Below are positions 1 through 7,231 of a stretch of DNA of 64,000 nt, one piece after another. A program made the translations under genes and the position numbers. A model generated the notes under the pieces. It was not told the origin of the DNA and did not search any database. It saw only the letters and a program-made list of their open reading frames with translations. The stretch spans positions 1 to 64,000 of the forward strand of contig JAFSDJ010000087.1 of the NCBI GenBank assembly GCA_017436305.1, read 5' to 3'. The stretch comes from Lachnospiraceae bacterium. GTDB lineage: Bacteria; Bacillota; Clostridia; Lachnospirales; Lachnospiraceae. The stretch's first letter is position 1, and each line of letters starts with the position of its first letter.

Positions 1-8
1 AATTATAT

Positions 9-82
9 GGCCCAGTGGCTCAGTTGGTTAGAGCGCCGCCCTGTCACGGCGGAGGTCGAGGGTTCGAGTCCCTTCTGGGTCG
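9..82 (+). tRNA. tRNA-Asp (GTC)
   Basis: Cloverleaf with a 7-bp acceptor stem (9-15 with 75-81), discriminator G82, and an anticodon loop CTGTCAC that gives anticodon GTC. It is the first of three closely spaced tRNAs, probably the tail of a cluster that begins upstream of the window. CCA is not encoded. Confidence 0.97.
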
Positions 83-107
83 CTTATCGTTTTTATTTAT
101 ATCCCAT

Positions 108-180
108 GGGATCTTAGCTCAGCTGGGAGAGCACCTGCCTTACAAGCAGGGGGTCACAGGTTCGAGCCCTGTAGGTCCCA
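108..180 (+). tRNA. tRNA-Val (TAC)
   Basis: Acceptor stem 108-114 pairs with 173-179 (one G-T pair). The anticodon loop CTTACAA gives TAC, and the T-arm GGTTCGAGCC is canonical. It lies 25 bp after tRNA-Asp and is probably co-transcribed with it. Confidence 0.97.
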
Positions 181-201
181 CTTGAACTTATATAGTTCTA
201 A

Positions 202-285
202 GCCGGCGTGGCGGAACTGGCAGACGCGCAGGACTTAAAATCCTGTGGTGGCAACATCGTACCGGTTCGATTCCGGTCGCCGGCA
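202..285 (+). tRNA. tRNA-Leu (TAA)
   Basis: Class II tRNA with a long variable arm. Acceptor stem 202-208 pairs fully with 278-284, and the anticodon loop CTTAAAA gives TAA. It is the last tRNA of the leading cluster; tRNA-Leu 3' ends are frequent targets of tyrosine integrases (see the repeats just downstream). Confidence 0.97.
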
Positions 286-297
286 GTAATTTTTTGT

Positions 298-337
298 AGA
301 GGAAACACTGTATTTATCGGTGTTTTCTCTATTTTTT
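298..337 (+). terminator. Rho-independent terminator of the tRNA cluster
   Basis: Stem AGAGGAAACAC (298-308) pairs with GTGTTTTCTCT (320-330) with one G-U pair, followed by a T-rich tract at 332-337. It sits directly after tRNA-Leu. Confidence 0.8.
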
Positions 338-346
338 ATAAGCTTT

Positions 347-382
347 TTTGGTGCAAAATATTTGGTGCAAAATGGTGCAAAG
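347..382 (+). repeat. Direct repeats TTTGGTGCAAAAT, possible integrase arm sites
   Basis: TTTGGTGCAAAAT occurs at 347-359 and 361-373, with a third partial copy TGGTGCAAA at 373-381. Short direct repeats just downstream of a tRNA 3' end resemble arm-type binding sites of tyrosine integrases. No integrase gene is next to them here, so they may be a scar or an empty site. The function is inferred. Confidence 0.4.
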
Positions 383-452
383 CCTATTTTACGTAGGTTT
401 GAGTGCCTTTGGCGACCGGAATTAAATAAAATGAAAGATTGATAGGAATAGT

Positions 453-1388
453 ATGATGCAAAAAAGAAACTTAATATTAGAATTTTGGAGATTCCTTTTC
501 TGTATGGCTGTATTAGGTCTTCATTTCTTTGCAAAAACAGATTTGAATTATTTTCATGCAGGATATCTTGGGGTGGAATTTTTCTTTATTGTTGCCGGTT
601 ATTTTGTGGGTACTTATTATAGTAAATACCAAAAAGGGAAGGATATAAAGGCAAGATTAAAATCAGTAGGACACTATGCTGTCAGCAGACTAAAAAGATT
701 GTATCCTTTTTATTTGTTGGCACTTCTTATAATCCTTGTTGTGCGAACTATATTAAATCACTATACCATACGGGATTTTATTACAGTTGTTAAAAGCTGT
801 CTTGCAGAGTTTTTCTTATTACAGTGGACACCACTTGGAAATGAAGTGTTAATAAGTGCAGGTTGGTTTGTCCCTGTAGTATTTTTTGGAGGTATTTTCT
901 TTGTACTTCTATTGGCAATTACTGATAAATTTTGTGGGTTTCTTTTAGCTCCGTTCATAAGCTTTTTCATTTATAGGTATTATTTTCTATTAATTGGGAA
1001 AATAGATGTGATTTTTTCTTATCACAGTGTAGTAAGAGGAATTGCAGGTATTGGCTTAGGAGTATTTGTTTATTTTTTGTGTAATGAAATGAAGGGGAGT
1101 TCATTAAAGATTCTAGAGAAAAAAAGGGTTCGGCTTTTTTTCGGTTGTATATCTTTGTTTATTTTTTTAGGTATTTTTATTTATACCAATTATGGAAGGC
1201 GCTCTAAGATTGATTTTTTAGTGATTGGATTATACGCTTTAGGATTAGCATTACTTATGAAGACGAATATAAGAGTGCCACAAAAACTGGAAAGAGTTTT
1301 ATTATTTCTTGGTAAAATAACATACCCAGTTTATATTTTCCAGATGCCTATAATTGAGCTGATTTTTGGAGTATTGCAAAAGCACTGA
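453..1388 (+). CDS. Acyltransferase 3 family membrane protein
   Basis: A 311-residue polytopic membrane protein of the acyltransferase-3 family, which moves acyl groups (often acetyl) onto envelope sugars. The N-terminus has the family layout: a first helix with a His in 'VLGLHFF' (the usual catalytic His position), then 'YLGVEFFFIVAGYF'. About nine further hydrophobic segments follow, and a basic loop lies near residue 65-80. It starts at ATG 453 with an AGGAA-type site upstream. The gene stands alone between the tRNA cluster and a convergent MutS-like gene, so its acceptor sugar cannot be inferred. Its isolated place beside possible integration repeats makes it a candidate accessory gene. 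Confidence 0.8.
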   Translation: MMQKRNLILEFWRFLFCMAVLGLHFFAKTDLNYFHAGYLGVEFFFIVAGYFVGTYYSKYQKGKDIKARLKSVGHYAVSRLKRLYPFYLLALLIILVVRTILNHYTIRDFITVVKSCLAEFFLLQWTPLGNEVLISAGWFVPVVFFGGIFFVLLLAITDKFCGFLLAPFISFFIYRYYFLLIGKIDVIFSYHSVVRGIAGIGLGVFVYFLCNEMKGSSLKILEKKRVRLFFGCISLFIFLGIFIYTNYGRRSKIDFLVIGLYALGLALLMKTNIRVPQKLERVLLFLGKITYPVYIFQMPIIELIFGVLQKH

Positions 1389-1413
1389 GTATAATAATGC
1401 GCAGTGCTTTTGC
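1376..1413 (+). terminator. Hairpin at the end of the acyltransferase gene
   Basis: A perfect 12-bp inverted repeat (GCAAAAGCACTG at 1376-1387 and its complement at 1402-1413) overlaps the stop codon. No clean U-tract follows, though TATTTTTAT lies 15 bp on. It probably separates the two convergent genes. Confidence 0.55.
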
Positions 1414-1437
1414 TGTGAGAAGAATATTTTTATATGC

Positions 1438-3036
1438 TTATGGTTTTTTTATAATACTCTCTAAATCCAGGCCGTAACGTCCTGCAATATCTTTGGCATA
1501 GCTTAAGCCATCAGGAGTGGTGCGGATGATTTTGTAGCTTCGTATGCCGTCTTCTTTATTTTCCATAAGAGCAGATAAATTATCAATTTTGCCTTTGTTA
1601 TCCGGATGGGCGTTATAAGCAGTTATCTGTTGCGGCAAATCATGTATATGAGTAACAAAGATACCGCCGCAGCCGATAACTCCAATGCCGGTCAGTACTT
1701 CAGAGGCAATGTAGCCTGCCTCTAAGCCACTTGTACTGGAAAAGGATTCATCCATTAAAAGCAGGTCGGTATCAGAAAGCTTTTTTAACACTTCTGATAA
1801 ACGTGCACATTCACTTTCCAATCGACCTTTTCCGTAATTGTTTTCGTCAGAAGAAGGAAAATGCGTAAATATACCGGTTACAGGGCTCATAAGGGCTTTT
1901 TTTGCCGGAACAAACAATCCTAATTGAAATAGAGCCTGTGCCATGCCGATAGAATAGGCAAAAATGGATTTACCACCGTGGTTGGGGCCTGTTACCAGAT
2001 AAAAACGTCCATTCTCATCAAAAGTAAAGGAATTTGACACAATTGACTGTTCAATGGATTTTCGTGCCAAAATGGGATTGTAAACGTCTGTAAGGTCACA
2101 TTTTTTTTCTTCAATAGGGACAATTTCAGGGCGACACATAGGAAAGCCCTTTTCTTTCATGGACAAAATGAATTTCACTCCGGCTGTTAAAAAGCGGATA
2201 TCATCTAACAATGCAGTAAAGTAGGAAGTATTAACACTAAAGTATTTTTGTAAGGTTGGTTCAAAATCACGGATGGATTTTGAAAAAATCGTATTAAAGG
2301 AAGATCGGATAGAATAGTTTAGTGCTTTTAAATCTTCACCATGAAGTCCCTTAGTAAGTGGATATAAAGGAGAAATCAGGGAGTTGGTGTCCAAAGGATT
2401 TCTCTTTAAGAGCTTTTCCATTAAGGTTCCGGCATGAAAGGGCTTTTCCTGAATGGAAATGATGCCGGCTTCTTTTACTCTTAAAGTTTCATCCAGATTT
2501 AAACCGATGGTAACGCTTTTAATACCACCAAAATGCACATTCATTTTAGCAAGCTCTTTGCGGAGATTTTCGTAGTCTTCTCCTTTGGAAATGGAAAAGA
2601 CAGTATCACGAAAAGCAATCATGCCTTCGGAATGAAGGGTAAGTCCTTCAAGGCCATTGGCGAATAAATCAATGATTTCCTGATACATTTCCAGATAGCG
2701 AATGGAGCTTAGAGCAGATTCTATGGAAAAGTCGCTATTCATGGCACGACGTAAATCATGGATATTGTGTATCATGTTGATGGATTCACAAAATACCTCA
2801 TATAAAGCAGGATTATTTACCAAATCCTCTACGATAGCCAGACGGTAAGAAAGTACGTCTGTATCTGTTGTAAAGTAATCTTTTAAGGCTAAATCAGAAA
2901 GCCCACGGTGACTTTCTTTGATTAGAATAATCATATCATCAATTTGTAAAGGGTGGATAAAGTGAAAATCCTTTAGTGGAACTTCTTTGCTCCGGTCATA
3001 TTTTGGTGGATATAAAAGGCGTTGATTTGGTCCCAT
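1438..3036 (-). CDS. Orphan MutS-like ATPase (MutS core and ATPase domains only)
   Basis: A 532-residue protein with a C-terminal MutS-type ABC ATPase. The Walker A loop GPNHGGKS lies at about residues 350-357, Walker B is LLLMDES, the signature-like stretch is 'SFSSTSGLEAG', and there is a conserved TH in 'FVTHIHDLP'. The N-terminal 300 residues are helical and look like a MutS core/lever region. The mismatch-reading domain I and connector domain of true MutS (over 800 residues) are absent, so a role in ordinary mismatch repair is unlikely. It begins with ATG 3036, preceded on its own strand by GGGAGG. The gene is monocistronic. Related short MutS-like ATPases of unknown role occur in clostridia. 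Confidence 0.75.
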   Translation of the reverse strand: MGPNQRLLYPPKYDRSKEVPLKDFHFIHPLQIDDMIILIKESHRGLSDLALKDYFTTDTDVLSYRLAIVEDLVNNPALYEVFCESINMIHNIHDLRRAMNSDFSIESALSSIRYLEMYQEIIDLFANGLEGLTLHSEGMIAFRDTVFSISKGEDYENLRKELAKMNVHFGGIKSVTIGLNLDETLRVKEAGIISIQEKPFHAGTLMEKLLKRNPLDTNSLISPLYPLTKGLHGEDLKALNYSIRSSFNTIFSKSIRDFEPTLQKYFSVNTSYFTALLDDIRFLTAGVKFILSMKEKGFPMCRPEIVPIEEKKCDLTDVYNPILARKSIEQSIVSNSFTFDENGRFYLVTGPNHGGKSIFAYSIGMAQALFQLGLFVPAKKALMSPVTGIFTHFPSSDENNYGKGRLESECARLSEVLKKLSDTDLLLMDESFSSTSGLEAGYIASEVLTGIGVIGCGGIFVTHIHDLPQQITAYNAHPDNKGKIDNLSALMENKEDGIRSYKIIRTTPDGLSYAKDIAGRYGLDLESIIKKP

Positions 3037-3357
3037 AGGTAAGCCTCCCGTCTATACAATGTTAGCTTTTTTTTAATTGTATCAAATTGTAAAAAAGAAA
3101 ACCAGTGTTATAAACAGAGATACATGAAATATAAGGAAAAGCCTAAGAAAGCTAGACAATAAGGGCCTTCTCTGATAAAATGAGAAACAGCATGAAAAAC
3201 GCTATTTCTGCGTGAATGACATGAAAAAAGGAAAAAATGAATGAAAAAAGAACTGGAACAGGTCATGTATGGTGATATGTAATATTCCATAATAAATAGG
3301 GAATTTACTATATAGTAAGGGAAATGTGGAAAATATTAACGAAGAAGGAGAAGTAAA
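3037..3357. other. Divergent intergenic region with a 14-bp palindrome
   Basis: This 321-bp stretch lies between two divergent genes. The clearest signal is the perfect palindrome TTACTATATAGTAA at 3305-3318, about 40 bp before the transporter start, which could be an operator or part of a -10 region. The transporter has a good AAGGAG site at 3346-3351. I see no convincing gene or structured RNA. Confidence 0.45.
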
Positions 3358-5298
3358 ATGAACGAAAACAAGGAATTTAAGCCATTTGTACCGGCGGATA
3401 AAACAATGCCGGAGTTTACAGTAACATCTATTGTACTGGGTATTCTACTGGCGGTTATATTTGGAGGGGCAAATGCTTATTTGGGACTGAGAGTAGGTAT
3501 GACTGTATCAGCTTCTATTCCGGCGGCAGTTATTTCTATGGGAATCATTCGCATGATTTTAAAGAAAGAGTCTATTTTGGAAAATAATATGGTGCAGACC
3601 ATCGGTTCAGCAGGTGAATCCGTAGCAGCGGGAGCTATTTTTACGTTGCCGGCTTTATTTTTGTGGGCAAAGGAATGGGGAACAGCAGCACCATCCTTAG
3701 TGGAAATTGCGATTATTGCATTTATTGGTGGTGCACTTGGTATTTTATTTATGGTACCTCTTAGAAAAGCTTTAATTGTGCAAGAGCACGGAACTTTACC
3801 ATATCCGGAAGGAAAAGCCTGTGCGGAAGTATTAGTAGCAGGTGAGGAAGGTGGAGCTAAGGCGTCTACTGTATTTGCAGGTTTGGGAATTGCAGCAGTA
3901 TACAAATTTATTGCTGATGGGTTAAAAGCCTTCCCAAGTGAAGTACATTATGAAATTCCGGCATATAAGGGATCCGGAATTGGTATGGATGTGTTACCGG
4001 CATTATTAGGTGTTGGTTATATTTGTGGACCAAAAATTTCCTCTTACTTATTTTCAGGTGGTATTTTAGGATGGTTTGTACTTATGCCCCTGATTGTATT
4101 ATTTGGAGCAAATATTACATTATTCCCGGCAGATGTAAGCGTTGCAAAATTATATGCAACCGGTGGTTCTTTTGCAATCTGGTCCAATTATATTAAATAT
4201 ATTGGTGCCGGAGCAGTAGCTTGTGGTGGTGTTATCAGCTTAATTAAATCCTTACCACTGATTATTACAACCTTTAGAGATGCATTAAAGGGGTTTGGAA
4301 AAGGTACAGCTACTAACGAAAGAACAAATCAGGATCTGGATATTAAGGTGATTATTGGTGGAATTGTTTTATTAGCATTGGCTATCTGGCTTGTACCGGT
4401 TATTCCGATTAATTTGTTTGGTGCATTTTTAGTTGTTGTTTTTGGTTTCTTCTTTGCAACTGTTTCTTCAAGAATGGTAGGACTTGTTGGAAGTAGTAAT
4501 AACCCGGTTTCCGGTATGACAATTGCGACTTTATTAGTTGCTTCTTTGGCATTAAAGGCAACCGGTATGGTAGGACAGGCCGGAATGACTGCTGCCATTG
4601 CAATTGGTGGCGTTATTTGTATCGTAGCGGCTATTGCCGGAGATACTTCACAGGACTTAAAAACAGGTTATATTTTAGGTGCTACACCAAAGAAACAGCA
4701 GATTGGTGAAATTATTGGTGTATTTGCTTCTTCCATCGCGATCGGTGGTGTATTGTATTTATTAGATATGGCATGGGGGTATGGTTCAGCAGAGCTTCCG
4801 GCACCGCAGGCAACTTTAATGAAAATGATCGTAGAAGGTGTTATGGGTGGAAATCTTCCTTGGACTTTAGTAGGAATTGGAGCATTTATCGCCATTATCG
4901 TAGAAGTTTTAGGAATTCCGGTTCTTCCATTTGCAATCGGATTATATCTGCCGGTTCACTTAAGTACACCAATGATGGTTGGCGGTATTGTGAAATGGGC
5001 CATTGATAAGAAGAAAAACATGGATGAAAAGAGAAAGAAAGACGTTACTGAAAACGGTATTCTTTACAGCTCAGGTCTTATTGCAGGCGAAGGCTTAGTT
5101 GGTATTTTATTAGCAATTCTGGCAATTATCCCAACAGGCAGCGGTTCATCTGTGGGAGATATAGTTGGAAACTTCTTACCGGAAGCACTTCCAATCTTAA
5201 CTGATGCCAATGTAGGAAATATTGTTGGCTTAGTAGCATTTGCATTATTAACTGTTTCACTTTGGAAATTCTGTTTTAGAAAAAGCAAAAAGGTTTAA
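3358..5298 (+). CDS. OPT family oligopeptide transporter
   Basis: A 646-residue protein with about 15 hydrophobic segments and the OPT-family pattern. Features include 'GGANAYLGLRVGMTVSASIPAAV' early on, 'GSAGESVAAG' near residue 83, 'LPYPEGKACAEVL' near 145, and 'AGDTSQDLKTGYILGATPKKQQIG' in the second half. OPT proteins are proton-coupled importers of oligopeptides, or of metal chelates in the YSL branch. The family's bacterial members are usually 550-680 residues, so it is full length. It heads a three-gene unit with a PqqD-like protein (17 bp on) and a methyltransferase, which suggests a cargo that is also processed or modified. The substrate is unknown. Confidence 0.92.
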   Translation: MNENKEFKPFVPADKTMPEFTVTSIVLGILLAVIFGGANAYLGLRVGMTVSASIPAAVISMGIIRMILKKESILENNMVQTIGSAGESVAAGAIFTLPALFLWAKEWGTAAPSLVEIAIIAFIGGALGILFMVPLRKALIVQEHGTLPYPEGKACAEVLVAGEEGGAKASTVFAGLGIAAVYKFIADGLKAFPSEVHYEIPAYKGSGIGMDVLPALLGVGYICGPKISSYLFSGGILGWFVLMPLIVLFGANITLFPADVSVAKLYATGGSFAIWSNYIKYIGAGAVACGGVISLIKSLPLIITTFRDALKGFGKGTATNERTNQDLDIKVIIGGIVLLALAIWLVPVIPINLFGAFLVVVFGFFFATVSSRMVGLVGSSNNPVSGMTIATLLVASLALKATGMVGQAGMTAAIAIGGVICIVAAIAGDTSQDLKTGYILGATPKKQQIGEIIGVFASSIAIGGVLYLLDMAWGYGSAELPAPQATLMKMIVEGVMGGNLPWTLVGIGAFIAIIVEVLGIPVLPFAIGLYLPVHLSTPMMVGGIVKWAIDKKKNMDEKRKKDVTENGILYSSGLIAGEGLVGILLAILAIIPTGSGSSVGDIVGNFLPEALPILTDANVGNIVGLVAFALLTVSLWKFCFRKSKKV

Positions 5299-5315
5299 GC
5301 TTTAGGAGACTAAAA

Positions 5316-5669
5316 GTGAAGAAAGAAAAAAAGAATTTTATGGATTATATTCCTGTCTGTAATCCCGGCTATAGCTGGGATGCAGATAAAAAAGGAATTG
5401 TTACCGTTCATGTAGTAAATAAAGGATTTTATAACTGGCTTGCACAAAAGCTTTTTAAAAAGCCCAGAATCAGTCATATTGCATTAGATGAGTATGGGAG
5501 CTTTGTATGGCGACAAATGGATGGAAAGCGAAGTGTTTATGAGATTTCCAAGCTGGTAGAGGCTCACTTTGGAAAGAAGGCAGAGCCGGTTGTGGAAAGA
5601 CTCGTACAGTTTTTCAGAATTTTATATCAGAATAAATTTATCGGATATGTGAAAGAAAAGAAAGCATGA
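5316..5669 (+). CDS. PqqD-like small protein (RRE-type fold)
   Basis: A 117-residue protein. Its central part ('ISHIALDEYGSFVWRQMDGKRSVYEISKLVEAHFG') matches the PqqD fold, the peptide-binding RiPP recognition element. GTG at 5316 is chosen as start because AGGAG sits 7 bp upstream; the next ATG would drop the basic N-terminus. It overlaps the following methyltransferase by 4 bp (ATGA), so the two are translationally coupled. No precursor peptide or radical SAM enzyme is visible nearby. In PQQ and RiPP pathways such proteins deliver a peptide to a modifying enzyme; here the partner could be the methyltransferase or the OPT transporter, which is inference. Confidence 0.75.
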   Translation: MKKEKKNFMDYIPVCNPGYSWDADKKGIVTVHVVNKGFYNWLAQKLFKKPRISHIALDEYGSFVWRQMDGKRSVYEISKLVEAHFGKKAEPVVERLVQFFRILYQNKFIGYVKEKKA

Positions 5670-6442
5670 CAGAGTTAGAAGAATATTATAATAAATTTAA
5701 TGAAGAAAAACGTCTTACAAGGCGGCATGGACAGGTAGAGTATATTACTTCCATGAAGTATATACACGAATATCTAAAAGTGTTTGAAAGCCCTGCCATT
5801 TTGGATGTGGGTGCCGGAACCGGAAGATATTCTGTTGCCCTTGCGAAAGAAGGATATGATGTAACAGCTGTAGAGCTTGTAAAGTATAATTTGGGGATTT
5901 TAAAGAAAAAAAACAGTACAGTGAAGGCTTATCAGGGAAATGCTTTAAAGCTTTCCAGATTTAAAGACAACAGTTTTCATATGACGTTAGTGTTTGGTCC
6001 CATGTATCATTTGTTTTCATTTGAAGATAAATGTAAGGCTCTTTTGGAGGCAAAACGGGTAACAAAGCCAGGCGGTGTCATATTGGTTGCCTATTGTATG
6101 AATGAATATAGTGTTTTAACCTATGCATTTAAGGAAAACCACATAAAAGAATGTCTGGAGGAAAATAGGCTTACAGAGGATTTTCACACTGTTTCAAAGA
6201 AGGAAAATCTGTATGATTATGTACGGATAGAGGATATAGACAGGTTAAACGAAGCCACAGGTCTTAAACGGATGAAGCTTATATCAGCTGATGGTCCTGC
6301 AAACTATATGCGGCCGGTTTTAAATGCAATGGATGAAGATACCTTTCAAAAATTTGTAGTATATCATCTGGCTACCTGTGAAAGACCGGAACTATTAGGT
6401 GCCGGTGCACATACGGTTGATATTTTAAAAGTTGAAAAGTAA
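5666..6442 (+). CDS. Class I SAM-dependent methyltransferase
   Basis: A 258-residue Rossmann-fold methyltransferase. Motif I is 'ILDVGAGTGRYSVALAKEG' near residues 40-60, the acidic residue after strand 2 is in 'VTAVELV', and motif IV is around 'DNSFHMTLVFGPMYHL'. The substrate is not evident; the sequence looks like the broad Methyltransf_11/25 group acting on small molecules. It starts inside the stop of the PqqD-like gene (ATGA) and closes the transporter operon, ending in a strong terminator. Coupling to a peptide-binding protein makes a peptide or peptide-derived substrate plausible but unproven. Confidence 0.85.
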   Translation: MTELEEYYNKFNEEKRLTRRHGQVEYITSMKYIHEYLKVFESPAILDVGAGTGRYSVALAKEGYDVTAVELVKYNLGILKKKNSTVKAYQGNALKLSRFKDNSFHMTLVFGPMYHLFSFEDKCKALLEAKRVTKPGGVILVAYCMNEYSVLTYAFKENHIKECLEENRLTEDFHTVSKKENLYDYVRIEDIDRLNEATGLKRMKLISADGPANYMRPVLNAMDEDTFQKFVVYHLATCERPELLGAGAHTVDILKVEK

Positions 6443-6447
6443 GTTTA

Positions 6448-6494
6448 AAAAAATAGGAAGAGACAATGATTGGACCACTCTTCCTATTTTTTTG
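6448..6494. terminator. Bidirectional terminator between the methyltransferase gene and bioY
   Basis: AAAAAATAGGAAGAG (6448-6462) pairs with CTCTTCCTATTTTTT (6478 onward). An A-tract on one side and a T-tract on the other serve both convergent genes; the bioY stop lies within it. Confidence 0.9.
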
Positions 6495-7035
6495 TGTTAA
6501 TTTTTACCAAGGCTCGTTGGAGCGGGATGGAAATGGCAGATGCGCCTATACATTTTACAATATCCATAGGAATATAAGGCAGGATAGCGGTAATCACTAA
6601 AGCCTTTAAATTCATTGATGTCTGGAGATACATAAAAAGAGCACCTGGTAAATAGATACAGGGGATGCCAATACCAATTGTAACCAGGCAGTAACGTTTT
6701 AGGCAAATGGATCTACCTTTTAACAGAGAAATCAGATACACAGCTAAAAGAAATCCGAACATATATCCGCCGGTAGGTCCTGCTAACACAAAGAAGCCCC
6801 CTCTGCCTCCTGAAAATACAGGCAGACCACATGTTCCAATGAAAATCCATACAAGAACGGTGGAAATTGCCTGAGTGGGAGTTAAGATTAATGCAATCAG
6901 ATTAATAACAAATGTTTGCGCGGTAAGCCCAATGGAGCTAAGGGGCAGGGGAATGGTAATATAGGAAGAAATGCTAAGTAATGCCGATAAAAGTGCCATT
7001 TTTGTTAGGTCAAAGGTTGTCCATTTTTTTTTCAT
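6484..7035 (-). CDS. bioY: Biotin transporter BioY (ECF S component)
   Basis: A 183-residue integral membrane protein with six hydrophobic segments. It carries BioY signatures: 'PLPLSSIGLTAQTFVINLIALIL' near residues 28-50 and 'GGRGGFFVLAGPTGGYMFGFLLAVYL' near 76-101. BioY is the substrate-binding subunit of energy-coupling-factor biotin uptake; the shared EcfA/EcfT module is not in this window. The gene is monocistronic with its own consensus promoter, and the length is typical. No obvious BirA palindrome was found upstream. Confidence 0.95.
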   Translation of the reverse strand: MKKKWTTFDLTKMALLSALLSISSYITIPLPLSSIGLTAQTFVINLIALILTPTQAISTVLVWIFIGTCGLPVFSGGRGGFFVLAGPTGGYMFGFLLAVYLISLLKGRSICLKRYCLVTIGIGIPCIYLPGALFMYLQTSMNLKALVITAILPYIPMDIVKCIGASAISIPLQRALVKINTKK

Positions 7036-7073
7036 AAGAGAAAATACTCCTTCTTTGATTGGAAATCCATTTT

Positions 7074-7103
7074 ATTATACGAAGAAGTTGTTTAGCATGT
7101 CAA
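7074..7103 (-). promoter_or_regulatory. bioY promoter (SigA type)
   Basis: On the minus strand, TTGACA (7098-7103), an 18-bp spacer and TATAAT (7074-7079) lie about 40 bp before the bioY start. Both hexamers are perfect. Confidence 0.85.
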
Positions 7104-7171
7104 TGAACATTGCTTTTTACTTTGTGTAATCAATAAAAAACATAATAAATGTACCAAAAACATTTCTTTGC

Positions 7172-7200
7172 TTGACAATAAATCCAACAGTTTATTATAC
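7172..7200 (+). promoter_or_regulatory. Promoter of the ABC-F gene
   Basis: TTGACA (7172-7177), a 17-bp spacer and TTATAC (7195-7200), about 31 bp before the start codon. It gives a very short leader, so antibiotic-type leader attenuation is unlikely. Confidence 0.75.
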
Positions 7201-7231
7201 TTGAGAAGTTGATAATTTTAGGAGAGAATGT

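Noticed and set aside
235-534. A minus-strand frame over tRNA-Leu and the acyltransferase start.
   Set aside because: Its C-terminus is the antisense of the tRNA; this is a common false gene next to tRNAs.
3108-3290. A 60-codon minus-strand frame in the MutS-like/OPT intergenic region.
   Set aside because: No ribosome site or homology, and its composition is that of AT-rich spacer.
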